A stretch of 64,000 nucleotides of DNA. Origin: Synchiropus splendidus. Taxonomy: Eukaryota; Chordata; Actinopteri; Syngnathiformes; Callionymidae. The translations under genes were made by a program, and so were the position numbers. Numbering within the stretch: the first letter of the stretch is position 1; each line of letters starts with the position of its first letter. The notes beneath the pieces were generated by a model, which made no database searches, was not told the DNA's origin, and saw only the letters and a program-made list of their open reading frames with translations. Positions 19,501 through 43,100 of this stretch are shown here, in pieces. The stretch is taken from positions 6,327,937-6,391,936 of the forward strand of contig NC_071334.1 in the NCBI RefSeq assembly GCF_027744825.2, given 5' to 3'.

Positions 19501-21155
19501 AATAAATAACAATTGGTATGGCAAATAACAATACAATTGTACAAATTAAAAATGATTTTCCACAGGACTTCGAACTAAGTACAATTGTGCTTTGACCTAT
19601 GTACCTTCAGCAGTGTGCCTTGCTATTTTTTTCATTACCAGAAGTGTATGGTAGCTTAAATAAGGTTGAAAAACACTGGTCTAAATCATTGGAGTCTGGT
19701 CTCCTCAACTTGAGATTCTAATGCTTTATTATGAGATCATAGCAAGAAACAAAGGAAGACGTGCGTTACAGTGTTACCTCTATAAAATGGATGCATGAAG
19801 AATGGTTCTATCTAACAGATGCAAATGTCTTCTAAAGGAAGGAACTTATCTTGTATGTAGACGAGAAAAGGCCCTTCACTAAGAGATAAACCAGAATGGA
19901 AAAGTAACTTTTTGGAGCACATTTCGTGGTGTAAAAAAACCCCACAAACTATACATCGTTTGCTTGTGATAAAGTGCTTCTCTTTTACCTGAATCACAGG
20001 TGAAGGTGCGTGATGTGTCATCCGCGAAGACGACAGTCACAGCATGTCGCTTGGTGTCCCTCAGCAACCGTGTGACAGTCTTGACATTGCTGAGCTCAAT
20101 CACCTAGACAAGAGTTGGATGGAAACAATAGATAAATTGTATAGTAAGATTAAGATTCACTGTGCAGCCTGCACAAACATGTGAGAACAAGCTCTATAAT
20201 AATGGCTTGGAGAAGCATCAGAATGAGGAAGCTGTAGGATGCTGCTGTTGGTTGAGTGTTTACACAAGTGCTGGTTCACTGCAAGCACTAGCATCTCCAG
20301 CGTTGACAGAGAGCGGTTTGAAAAGGAGTGAGGGTCAGTTACGTGGACAAAACACCTCAGTGATCTCAGACACTACAGGAGAACAGACACCTGGTTTGAA
20401 ATGAACAAACACAGGCAACGGAGGCCACTTCATTACGGAACCAGACAAGGGACAGGTAGTCAGCAATAGAAAACGAAGACAAACTTTTTTTATTATGGTT
20501 TTTAATATTTCAGCGTCATAACAATTTTTTCAAAGGTTCCATTTCAGGAACGGCAGAGTAACACACTCCACACATCATTTGCACATGATGGTGGGAGGAG
20601 ACACCTGTATGCACAGAGACCAAGGGAGTTTCCCACAGGCCATGCAAAAATAAAATAGTAATAATAATAATTTACATTTTCAAGTAATAACCATCGTATT
20701 ATGTTTGATTTTGAGATTCCTTTTTTTGTTGCACCACTGGGAATTATTGTGAAACCTGATAAATATCTTTTATCATCCATCATATAGCGTGACTTCAGAA
20801 GTGTGTACTGAACTGATGGCAGCCTTTCAGGTCACACACTGCTTGTGGAGTAGCGTGCTGTTGCTAAACAGCTGGTGACCCCTGCTGTACATGGATCTAC
20901 CCCTCCCGCAAAAGGAAAAAAACTAAACAAAATAATCCAGTCAGCGTACAGCAGAAGACACACCTTAAGACAGGTTCGACTGTATGACGACTTCTCATCC
21001 TGGTGTTTCTCCAGTCGATGTGGTCCTTTGCTGGATGATTTCTTGAAAACCAGCCAGCAACGTCGATAGATCTGGAAGGGCAGGGGGAAAATGAATTAGG
21101 AATCATTTTCATTTTTGTAAAGTGTCTTTGAGTCGCCTAGAAAAGCATAATAATC

Positions 21156-21216
<61 letters not shown>

Positions 21217-22213
21217 GAAATGTCCCGCCAGACTTTCGTGTGTAGGACAGATTTTATATAACAAATTTTATTTAAATTGATTTACTTAGTAAATACTATG
21301 TATTTACTGGCAACGGCTTGATGAGGTTTCATGAAACAGTGTCCTGCTCATCAGAGGCCACCAGATGGCGCTGTTTGCTGTAAAATGTTTGGACTTGAAC
21401 AACCATTTCAATGAAACCTCACATCATTTTAAAACCTACAGCGCCATCTGGTGGCCTCCAAAAATCAGGACACTGTTTCATCCACCCCGCAATACTGTTT
21501 CATAATACCATCATACCAGTATCAAAATATGTAACGGACTCAGGGCAGCTACAACAGAATGGTGCTGCAGGTGGTGGCCACATGTTTTCAGCCCATTTCT
21601 AGGCAACTTTTGCATTTTGCCAGTGTTGACAGGGCTTCTGTGGCTGCAGGACAGAGACGAGTGGTGGGATGGAACAGTATGTGATATCCCAGGGGTGTTA
21701 GGTGGACTCAGGACAGGGGAGCGGGCAGGTGGATACACCACATCAATAGCGTCTTCATGCAGGAATCGCTGACACAAGGTGGCTGTTATTTGTGTGGCCC
21801 TAAACTGGGCTGGGAGAGCGTACATTGACCAGCCATACTGGGTGAGACGCTACATCTGAGCAACTTCTGTGGCCTGCAGAAACCACAGCTTCCTGATGGG
21901 TATTGGCCGTGAAACGGACCGGAAGGGACGAGGACAGAGAAGCGGTCTGTGGCCACCATCTGCAGAACCAATTCGTCATGTTGCAGTCTGAGGATATGGG
22001 TGAAAAAGTTTGGCCTCATGGCAGAGTAAATAAAGCTGGTCAGCTCAAGAGGCGGTGAATGACGCCCTCAACCCTCGGTAGTATTGCCCTTTGACCTCTG
22101 AATACGGTCGCCACAGATTCAACACCCCAGATAGAACATTGACTCACCCCGAGCTTGCGGCTGCGCAGGCGGACGTATCCTTGCTTGACAACGTCATTGA
22201 AGTTGGAGGCCAT
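16513..22213 (-). CDS. dok4: Docking protein 4 (PH and PTB adaptor)
   Basis: Eight exons on the minus strand: 22148-22213 (ATG of [19 protein letters not shown]), 20964-21071, 19989-20103, 18027-18146, 17709-17898, 17421-17559, 16717-16816 and 16513-16574, joining in frame to 299 codons plus TGA. A PH domain covers about residues 7-115 ([36 protein letters not shown]). An IRS-type PTB domain covers about 130-235 ([35 protein letters not shown]). The PTB binds phosphotyrosine motifs of receptors such as Ret. DOK4 is favoured over DOK5/6 by [25 protein letters not shown] and [18 protein letters not shown], which match human DOK4 nearly residue for residue. The last exon is the weak point: human DOK4 has a longer tail, whereas this model ends soon after HHITGNRTG. 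Another acceptor near 16623 would read a different frame. An upstream Met at 22228 is in frame, but MASNF is the family start. Confidence 0.9.
18851..19486 (+). mobile_element. Tigger-like (Tc1/mariner) non-autonomous element, copy 1
   Basis: It starts CAGTGGTACCTCGGTTTTCG and ends AACCAAGGTACCACTG, flanked by TA on each side (Tc1/mariner target). The 636-bp interior has two direct homologues at 28519 and 61539, both in the opposite orientation. Open frames shared by all copies (for example one reading [14 protein letters not shown]) are passive by-products of sequence identity. It lies in dok4 intron 3. Confidence 0.75.
21158..21217 (+). repeat. (AAT)n microsatellite
   Basis: About 60 bp of AAT repeats in dok4 intron 1. 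Confidence 0.95.
21316..21488. repeat. Palindromic repeat with CTCF-like motifs, copy B
   Basis: Arms: ATGAAACAGTGTCCTG...CCACCAGATGGCGC (21358-21371) and GCGCCATCTGGTGG (21441-21454)...CAGGACACTGTTTCAT. Two CTCF-type cores face each other about 70 bp apart. It lies in dok4 intron 1. Confidence 0.75.
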
Positions 22214-24141
22214 TTCCAAAGCCAGCATTCCATCTCAAGACCGTCCAGCTTTCTTCTATTGCGCCTCCGCTGAGCGCCCAAGAACGGAGTGGCTGCCGCG
22301 GGTGTGCACCATGGAGCGCCGCGCTCTCCCCGCCGGCATGCCTTTCATTGAGATGGTCAGAAATGCCTTTCACAAGAGTCAGGGAAATGAGAAGAGGAAT
22401 GGTAATGGAGGATTATATATATAAGCATATATTATTCATTGTTGAGTGGGAAGCACAACATTATCATTTATTATTCATTGTGTAGCACACGCACTGATAA
22501 GTAGATGGGAAAGCTGGAAGTGTTTGGGTGGCGCTGCCTTTATGTGTGTGTGTCTACAAGTGACTAAGTTTGAGTGAGTGTGTACCAGCATGTGTGTATA
22601 TACACTGGTATAATAATAATTTTAAGAGCACCGAGACAGAAATGGAACACACAAGAAAGGACACACCTGCGAGCCTGTACACATCACATGAACGTAAACA
22701 AGACTATTAAAAGTGTAGCTGCACACCGACAGATTACTTCACAGTCTAGGGGCCCGGAAGTTCAGGTGCCCTTAGATTCAGTCTCAACAACCAGTCAGGA
22801 CCTCAGGATCGTGGAGGACAAGATGGCATTTGCCATCTGGCTCGAACTGCTGCAGCAGCAGGAGAATCCCGAACTGAAAGGTAAGTCTGTGTATCGTCTG
22901 CATCACAACATCATTTGATCTAGCGGTGAAAGAGAGATGGAAAATACAACGGGACCTAATGCAGGACAATGGAAGGGTCAACGGTGATCAGCGGCAGAGT
23001 TTGTTCTAGCTCAGGGGTTCTTAACCTTTTTGATCTCAGGGTCCACCTTTTTCAGAACAAATGGACCCATCCAATACATTTATTTGTTATAGAAAAGTCC
23101 AACCAGCAGCAGGACCAGGCGCATATTCATCATATTTACAGTTAATCCAAACCGAGAAAACTATAAAAAAATAAAATTAACATAAAAAATAAAATTAACA
23201 TAACAAAACAATGGCTAAATGGCATAAAATAAAATGATATGTATTGTTTTATAAACTATAAAGAAGATATAAGTGAAGTGTAAATAAAAATATCCCCATA
23301 AAATGTTTTTACTGTTGGGGCGGCATCACGGTCTTCATAATTTTTTTCTCTTCAACTTCTATCTCAAATTTCACGTTTTCAAGTCAATTCAATGACACAC
23401 TGCTGCCACCATATGTGGCAAATGTATTAAGGCTATCCATAAATATCAACAACACTTCTGAACTATACCTTAAATTACTCATGTATATCAATATATTTAA
23501 CATAAATAAGTTGCTGCATCGGCCGCCATGATGGTTAAAATGCTGCTAAACCTCCTGCCAGTGATTGTGTTGTCCCATTTGGTGAGGTGACCCACAATGG
23601 TTTTAATAATAAAAGAGTATTTTTTTATTATATTTTATAGACATAGATAGATGGCAGATGATGGATAGATCGGAATAATACCTGTCAGTATTTGCAGGTT
23701 CAAAGCCAACATTTTACACTTATATTTTTCAAGTTTTCAGACGAGACATTTGCTCAAGATGTTTTCTCTTGCAAAGGTTGATATCAGATAAATAGGCGGT
23801 CCATCTTGCTCAATTTTATACCGCTGAGATTCATAGATTCACGTCGACCGTTTTCCTCCGTTAATATGGCGTGGCAATTATTCGAGAATGAGAATCGAAT
23901 GCGGCAGCGGTGCGTCGTTTGCGTTGTCTCTCAGGTGCCTTACTCCAACTTCAGACATTCTCGATTACAGTTACGTGCGATTACATACGTGGGAAGAGAA
24001 GCCCGTTCTGGCGACGTTTTAAGCCTTTTTTTTAAAATCATTTATTTCCGTGTCTTTATGAACACATTCGGGGTCGATAACCTCGTCGTGTTCTGAGCAC
24101 CTCGGCGGACCAGCACCACGCGTCGGTTCCAACCCAGCGAC
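22214..24141. other. Divergent dok4/hdgfl3 intergenic region
   Basis: About 1.9 kb between the two start codons. CpG-rich sequence adjoins each gene (22260-22340 and about 23860-24330), as expected for 5' UTR and promoter, with AT-rich and hAT-derived sequence between. The hdgfl3 5' UTR probably lies in the last few hundred bases. No TATA box was assigned. Confidence 0.5.
23012..23440. mobile_element. Partial hAT-like element
   Basis: It begins CAGGGGTTCTTAACCTTTTTGATCTCAGGGTCCACC, matching in sequence and order the right-hand end of the 6638-7384 element. Further in, the segment GTCAATTCAATGACACACTGCTGCCACCATATG (23381-23413) matches the other side of that element. The second terminus was not found. 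It lies between the divergent dok4 and hdgfl3 genes. Confidence 0.5.
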
Positions 24142-27308
<3,167 letters not shown>

Positions 27309-27618
27309 GTGCAGACTCCTGAAAAGCCTCACCTTTTTGTTGTGTGAATTTAACACGAGGAGTTTGTGGCCGCCTCCTCTCTTCGGTTTGTGTTTGTATG
27401 GAAGACGCGCACTTTTATACTGACACATATTGGGTAATTATCGACATGTATTTGTTGTAAAACCGTGTACCTGTACATACAAAGGAAGTAGAGAAGTGAG
27501 TTGCATCGAAAGTCCAAAACACAGTCCCGAAGCACCACGGTGAGTTTTCACCAAAAGACCAAAAAAATACATTTAGAATGGGAACAAGCCGTCATGCAAT
27601 GTAATGTCATGTAGGGAG

Positions 27619-28404
27619 TAGGGGTGGGCGATACGGCAACAATATCATATCACGATTTTTAAAAATTATCTAATCACTATTGTGTCACGAGTATTTTTGA
27701 GACTAGTTTCTGAAACTAGAAAAAGAAGTCTATTTAGGAATAAGCACATATTTTTGTGAGTGTATGCAAAGAACCTAAATATAACAAAAGGTAAACAACA
27801 ACACACTGATAAAGACAGCAACATCAAAGTCAATAAACACGTAACCTCATAAAACATCAGTGAAGACTATTTGCTTTCATCGACATGCCGTTTTAACAGG
27901 ATTCAAGTGCACCAATAGCTTTTTCTGAACATGGTTTGAAGTAAAGTAACTATTTTGAACAGAACAGATCAAACGACGATGTCTGGTTATTGAGCGTGAT
28001 TATTAAAGGATCAGCAGCTTCAGAACATCTTCATCTTCCATCCAGTTTAATCTTCTACACGACAGATTCCTATCACAGATTATGAGCCTGGAAAACCACT
28101 TTGTTCACTTTATCTGACTTGGACTGTGTAAAGGTTGTCATACAGTTCCTTACTTACCTTCTTTTCCAACATTTCATTCTAGTTCAGTGGAGTTCACTGA
28201 TAAATCTCCAACATGAATTAGCTCAGAGACTCCACCAGTGTCGATAACGGTTTGAGGTGAGACGTCACCTTAGCCGTTAGCATCGAAGCGCAGTCTTTAA
28301 CGTCGCGGGTCAAACTTGGAACACTCACGTGGTTCTGCAGTGACGGCGAGTGGTCGAGTTAGAGGCACAGCAGGTGAAGAAAGACGCAAAGTCGCCCACC
28401 CCTG
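27619..28404. mobile_element. hAT-like element in the hdgfl3 3' region
   Basis: Terminal inverted repeats TAGGGGTGGGCGA (27619-27631) and TCGCCCACCCCTG (28392-28404) differ only at the last base. Flanking 8-mers GTAGGGAG (27611-27618) and GTATGAAG (28405-28412) match at 6 of 8 positions. No transposase is seen. It starts about 310 bp after the hdgfl3 stop, so it may be transcribed within the 3' UTR. Confidence 0.7.
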
Positions 28405-28518
28405 GTATGAAGCGTAAAATACATGAAACAAAACCGAAAAACGGTTCGTTATTCGTGAAATGTGTTTAATGGCCAGCGAAAATTCAAAATTAAAATGTAA
28501 TAGAAATGCATTCATATA

Positions 28519-29203
28519 CAGTGGTACCTCGGTTCTCGACCACAATCCCTTCCAGACGGTCGTTCAAAATCTGAATCGATTTTTCCCATTATAATGAATG
28601 GAAAAAGAAATAATGCGTTCCAAGCCTTAAAATAGTCTTTTGTAGGAATGAATGTAGAGTGTCTGCTGCAGGTGGCTGTTCCTCTATGTGTGTGGCCGCT
28701 GCATGTGGGAGGGGTTGCCGAGTGAGTGACGTCTCTCCAGAAGTGAAGAGGTGCCCGGTGCGTGTCCAGCTCTGAATGTGCGCTTCTGTGCAGTTTGGCT
28801 GTGACAAAGTCATAAACCAAGTCACGCTCTGTCCCAGACTGGCCTCATCCCTGTCCCAGCTCCAGCCCACAACAGGACATCAAACCCTGGAGTGAGCGCT
28901 CCAGCACCTCCCCTGTGACACTCTACCACGGTCCAGTGTGGAGACAGGAAAGGTTTTACACCTCAATACGAAGAAAAAACAGTCTGTAAATGGAGCTAAC
29001 GGGACACGTCTGCATAGGCTGCGTTATACACAGTAACAAAGCGCGTCGTGGGTCAGCTGATCGGTCCGCGCACGTTATGGTTTTTCCGGCGGCATTCAAG
29101 TTCTGGATTTTCATAAAAAATCCGAAGCAAAAAAATATCAAAATTTTTGTTCAAACTCCGATTTGTTCGAAGTCCGAGACGTTCGAAAACCAAGGTACCA
29201 CTG
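28519..29203 (-). mobile_element. Tigger-like non-autonomous element, copy 2
   Basis: It is bounded by CAGTGGTACCTCGGTTCTCG and AACCAAGGTACCACTG with TA on both flanks. The 685-bp interior is nearly identical to copy 3 and is the reverse complement of copy 1. It lies downstream of hdgfl3, within its possible 3' UTR. Confidence 0.75.
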
Positions 29204-30829
29204 TACTTAAAAACCCGTCCTAATTTTGTGACAACAGTGATCGTGATAGTGACCTTTTCCTGAGCAGACGATAATGTGGTTTCATTGTAGCGAAGTATTA
29301 TTCTGTCCAATCTGAGTCGAGTTGAGAACTACTGCTGGCTGTTGCGGAAGTTCACTTTAGCCACTGTGTTCTGTCTGTGAGGGGCAGGGAGTGTGGAGGT
29401 AACTGGTCAGGACTCAACATCACAACACAGCCTCGCCTCTTTTAAAAGACAGAAACACTCCTTGTACAGGAAATGCTTGTGTCCCGAGAAAGTATTGATG
29501 CTGTCATATTGTCTGTGTGTTATGTTGAGTATTGCAATGTAAAACTTATGAGTTTTTTTATTTTTTATTTTAGACGACTGATGCTAAAGTGCTTTTCACC
29601 ATGAGCTACTTTGTTTGGGTCAACAGTGGCCAATGATGTTGATACTTTTGTTTGTTTCTAAAAGTGTTGATGATGAAGAAAAGCTCCATCCAGATGTTTG
29701 ATGCTGTTGTTCAGTCATAAGTCCCGACTTTGGTGACGGCTGCGCTCTTGTATGTGTCGACCAACTGCAGCAGACCAACAGGAAACAAGATACAATCCAT
29801 TCTGTGGCTCTTTAAATAAAGAGCGACGTGGAGATAAAACGCAGCCGATATGCAGCAGAGGATGTGATTGGGCGCTCCCTGAGACTCATGCCTTTAATGC
29901 AAACCTTGAGGTGCACAAACACGTGGCTGATATGAAACCTGAAAGACGATGGAGAGAGCAACGACACATAGCCACAGGTTTCCCCCCCGATACGCTCTTA
30001 TATTCGGAGACTCAGCCCTGACTCGTCTGTATGAGGCTGTGGTGTTGCTAACTTTAGCTTGAGCTGTAAACACAGGCAGAAAAATACACCCATTAGCTCA
30101 TATTTCCGACATCCATTACGACCTTTGGCACCTTCCCCTGCTTTACATACTCTACATCTGGGACTGTGTCTCCAGCTTACAGGGGTGTGTTCAGTGTGGA
30201 GTTTTATTTCACTACTACATCAGTGAAACTGTGTTTAGAATGGCTGGGCTACTTTTTTGTTCCCTGATGGGTGGTCACATGACAGCAGCATGACCTTCTG
30301 TGGTGGGAGGGAAGCTCTCATTCTCCTCTCCCGTGGGACCTCTGTCTCAAAGTTTCCCCTCTGGACGGTGGTTGGTCTGGGCCGGATCACCGTTGCTCAC
30401 CATACATTTCTGGTTTCTGGTTCAAATGCTCGCACCAGCTCTGTTCTTATTGGACGCCTTCTTCGAAATATGTGTCTGTATATTCTCTGTCAGTGACGAG
30501 GTTTCATGAAACAATAGTTCCCACCTCTACTTTCCTCGGATTTAATATCTAGTTTTCCGCTCTATTCCATCGGTCTGTAATATAACTTCAGATAGTTTCA
30601 GTAGCTGTAAAGACTCAATGAGTAGGCCTCCAAGAAAATAACATTGTTATTATTAGTTAAAACAGAAATGGTTTTATACTGTTTACTTATACTAGTATTC
30701 AACGGATGTATATTAATGGAGCCTTCGTCCAAACACTGCATGCCAACAGTCCCACTGTCTCTTCCTGTTCGTCACTGTCGGTCATGTAACGCCAAGTTAG
30801 TCTGGTCAAGTTCTGGACGTGTCAAGTGA

Positions 30830-30835
30830 AATAAA
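30830..30835 (+). terminator. Possible distal polyadenylation signal of hdgfl3
   Basis: AATAAA, followed by a T/G-rich segment (TTTGTGTTTATG) about 20 bp downstream. It lies 3.5 kb past the hdgfl3 stop. Human HDGFL3 also has a long 3' UTR, so a long UTR spanning two transposons is plausible, but AATAAA also occurs earlier (29815-29822 region). Confidence 0.35.
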
Positions 30836-31172
30836 GAGATTGACAATACATTTGTGTTTATGTCATGATGACCATGTGTTTGAAGGCTCGCAATGACCGT
30901 GTCTCTATTCAGGCATCACAAGTTATAATTCATACCGCAACGCAACCTCTTCATCCAGCCAAATGATACATTTTGAACTCTTGAATTTTTTTCTTTTTTT
31001 TTTTCTATGAACGACAAACTGATAAAACATCAATTGCATTGAGATGCCTAAACAAATCCAAGTCAAAATTTCACAGAACTAGAGGGAGGCCTGAAATGTA
31101 CTGAGAAATACTTGCACACAAGAGTCTGCTGATGCGGAAGGAGAAGCAGCAGATGGCAAATTCTACAAAATG

Positions 31173-31178
31173 TTTATT
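31173..31178 (-). terminator. Polyadenylation signal for txlng
   Basis: Plus-strand TTTATT reads AATAAA on the minus strand, about 770 bp past the txlng stop codon. It faces the possible hdgfl3 signal at 30830 across only about 340 bp. Confidence 0.5.
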
Positions 31179-31370
31179 GAAAAGTGAGACAATAAGAACG
31201 TGGTACAATCATCAATGGGAAAGTGGGTGTCTGTCTTTTGGTTAAAAACAGCTCCCAGAACCTCAGGTGAGTCGGTCTCATCCAGAGAGGTAGATCCAGA
31301 AGAGGCGAAGGTCATACAAAAGGATTGAGAGGATTTTTGGGAGCTTTGGCGTCAGATACCTTGTTTTTTT

Positions 31371-31401
31371 TCCTTCTTCTTCTTCTTCTTCTTCTTCTTC
31401 T
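31371..31401 (+). repeat. (TTC)n microsatellite
   Basis: About 30 bp of CTT repeats in the txlng 3' UTR region; GAA on the transcribed strand. Confidence 0.9.
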
Positions 31402-31948
31402 CAAAGATTAGATCTTTGTGCGACACTGATGTTAGCAGTCTCAGTTGTGCTGTCAAAATGTTCTCCCATTATTCTTTATTTGAGCTCGTGAACCTACTGT
31501 TCAATCTACTGTTCCAAAGCCATGATTTCTGAGATGAACTCATCAATTGGTGCTGCTCGAAGCACAAACTAAAGTGGAGTAACGTGAAAAGAAAGGTGAG
31601 AGTGAAGGTCCAACTTGGGTTAAACCTCCGTCATGGTCCACAGGAAGAGGCACTGTGACGGAGGAGCTCAGCAGGAATGGAGGCGGCGAAGCATGAGGAG
31701 GAGAAAATCTCAGAGCAGCATAGATCAAGCAACATTCTGACTTCCTTCACATTCAAAATGCTGTCTTTATGGATTCAAACTTTCCTTCCAAGCAGAGGTC
31801 ATTTCGTAGTCAGCGAGCCTCTGTAGAGGGGCCTGAACACCACTGCACTTTGATATGAAGACCAAAGGTCAAAGGCTTCATCCAAGTCCTCAGTCTTATG
31901 TGTCAGAATCAGCACGGGACGTCAGGTTCCAAGGTTCGTGCTTCGGCT

Positions 31949-40175
<8,227 letters not shown>

Positions 40176-43100
40176 CGTTCCTCAAAACATGCTGGCATGA
40201 GAAATCAAAAGAAATTGTCTGAAGTGGCATTTATGTTTAGTGATAAACTCTATGTAGCATTATTCAATAAAATATTGCTTTGTCAAACTTTCCAAATACT
40301 AGGGTAATTGGGCAGAGGAAGAGAGTGTAATGAAGTGCTTGGTTACTGTACAGATCCAACTATCCTTATGCATATGTTTCAAATGTTGAAGTGTTCCTCT
40401 GAATGATAAAGCCCTCCTCGTGATGAAGGACTCCGTTTCAAAGTCATTGCTTTATGAAGTAAGTTCTCCCCATCTGACATCTCGAGCGCTTTCGTGAGTC
40501 AAGCTCAATGTTACGTCCATGAGTCCAATGCAATCTGACGCCACATTGGGATTGATTCTGCCCCTCAGAACACCCCACACCGCTTACTAGACCGAGCCGC
40601 GACAAAGACGTTTGTGATTTGAACTTGTGTGTGTAGTTACAAAGGCCCTATAAAATCTATTTCATTTTTTCACAAACACTGCTTTCTGGTTTATTTTTGG
40701 GAATTTCGCTATGATTTGTGGGAATCCTGTTTTGCCAACTCTGAATCCTAAATTTTATTTCATAATTATTTCAGTGGCAAAAACAGTTAAGAACTGAAAT
40801 GCATACAAATCAAATAGAAATCAACTTAAATTTATTGAGTTGAGAATAAACGTTTTTCTCAATAATGTCTTATGCAGTACACCAACAACAGCCAAAAAAT
40901 AAGTAACTTATTTAAGCTTTAAGACTAGTTAGTCTTTCTGATCCACTCTACGTTTCAGAGTTCACCTGACACATGGGCTCATATAGAAATCAACACTCTC
41001 TGCTGACACAAGTTGGTTGTCATTCACCAACATCAAGCAGTTGTGACGTAGTAAGCTGTGGTTTCAGACAAGTATTATCACATCAATACAGTTACATTTT
41101 GACAAGCAAGGGGCTCAGTCTTCAACTGGAAGAACAGTTTATCAGCCTCGCTATGTCCAAATCTGCAACAGTGGATTCCATTTTAATAGCGGATTTCTCA
41201 TTCACTCACTCGGATATAGATCCGTTCAGAGTTTGTAAACAGTGATGACGCATTATTGCATGCATATTTTGGAAACAAAAGCATGGCGGAGTAATGTTTT
41301 TGTCAAGCTATGTGAGAAACAAAAGATTGCACATTTTATTAACTCACACAGCGGGTGGAAAAAAGGACCGCTCAAAGAACTTCAGTGAGTAAAAGGATAA
41401 TATCGGCAAGTGTCCAAATATACTGACAACCAACCATGGACCACATACTATTGAGCGTAAAAAACCTTTGTTAAATGAACATTCACTTACATGTGAATGC
41501 AGATGGGCCTAAGAGACACTTTTCTTCTCGGAAAAGTTCATAATTAAAGAAAACTGTTTTTCTCTTAAACACATCAGCAGCTGTCTTTAAGAACTGAGTA
41601 GTCACTGCCAGTGTGTTATTCTGTGAACACCAACCACAGTGCTATGTGTATCATTTACTAATGTCATGTAGAGCTACTGAATATTGCACTTTATAATACT
41701 ACCATAAGATGCTTATTTCAACCTTGAGATGTTCTTCATACATTCATCTCGGAAGATATTAGAAACCTCTTCTATCATACCAATAGTCAGCTGAATAAGC
41801 TAGTTAAGGCAGTTAGCTGAAGGTAGTTTTGTAGCGCCGACTAGTGACAACTGGACTCACTCACCAACCATAAGTAATCGATGACAAGAGTAAGCCACGG
41901 TCTCCAAACGAATATTTAATAGTTGAGACAATAAAACTAACAAATATGTCTTGCCTGAGCCATTTTGTCATGACGTTATTTATCTCATAATTAGACATGT
42001 ACAAGAAAATCATCTACAAACAAAAACATTTTAAATTAGATTAGATTGCTGCGAATATATTTATACATATATATTTATACATTTTATAATTGATTGACAA
42101 CACTAGCGTTTTGGTTAATTACCTAACATATTTCAATATGCTTTGATATTATTATGTACTTATAACTTTGCTTATAGACACACACACTATAAAATGCATT
42201 ATAGGTGAGCAGAATAGCAGGACTACCAAAGATGACTGTAGGGAAAACACAGTGAATTCAGATTTAGAGTATTCAACCTGTGGTTCTGGGGTAACAGCAT
42301 GTCCTATCCAGTATAGCAGGGACTATACAGCAGCCTGTCAAAAGTGACAGCCTGACCTGTGTTTGTCGACACGATGCCGTACCGTCATGTCTTTGGCTGA
42401 GGAAGAGCCCCGCCACGATAAGGGCAGTGATGTGTTGTGTGAGGACCACTGCTGTTGACGCAGGTAGAGGACGGGTTAAAGAGAAGTCTCTCTAGCTCAC
42501 GTCTAGTGCAATAACAAACTTAAAAAAAATGTCACATCTCTACGCAAAGAAAACATGTCCGCTCACTTCATACATTCTGAAGGCAGAATAGCAGTTTGTG
42601 AGCCGATTCGACCTTATTTATTTGTCAACTTTAACGTTTTAATGGTAATCCGGTTCTGACGTTCCACTCAAGGAAGAACAGCGCGTTCCTCGTTCATGCT
42701 AGCAAAACACACAGCGACCCCCCAGACTGGACTCTTGAATGTCAGTGGCACATTTGCGTACATACGTTCTCGTCATAGTTCCGTGTCTCATGGCAAAATG
42801 CTCAGCCACTGGATGATTCCTTTTCATTAATTTTGTCAGGAGTTTGCTAGTGTTAGCAGTCTTAGCTTGACATGCTAAAAAGCTAAGTGGCGCTAGTTTG
42901 TTGTTGGCTAACTGCTAGCTCTCACTGGAAGGAAGCTTGTTACGCAAGAAAGAAAAAACACAAACGCCATTTCCAACACTTACAAACAATCCTCTGTTGT
43001 GTTACAGATACACACAGTTATAAAGTCGTTGAAGAATTTACCTGTGTTTTTCTTAGTAGACAGGGAAGGGCACAATTGCTGTCTGTCAAGGAAATAACAG

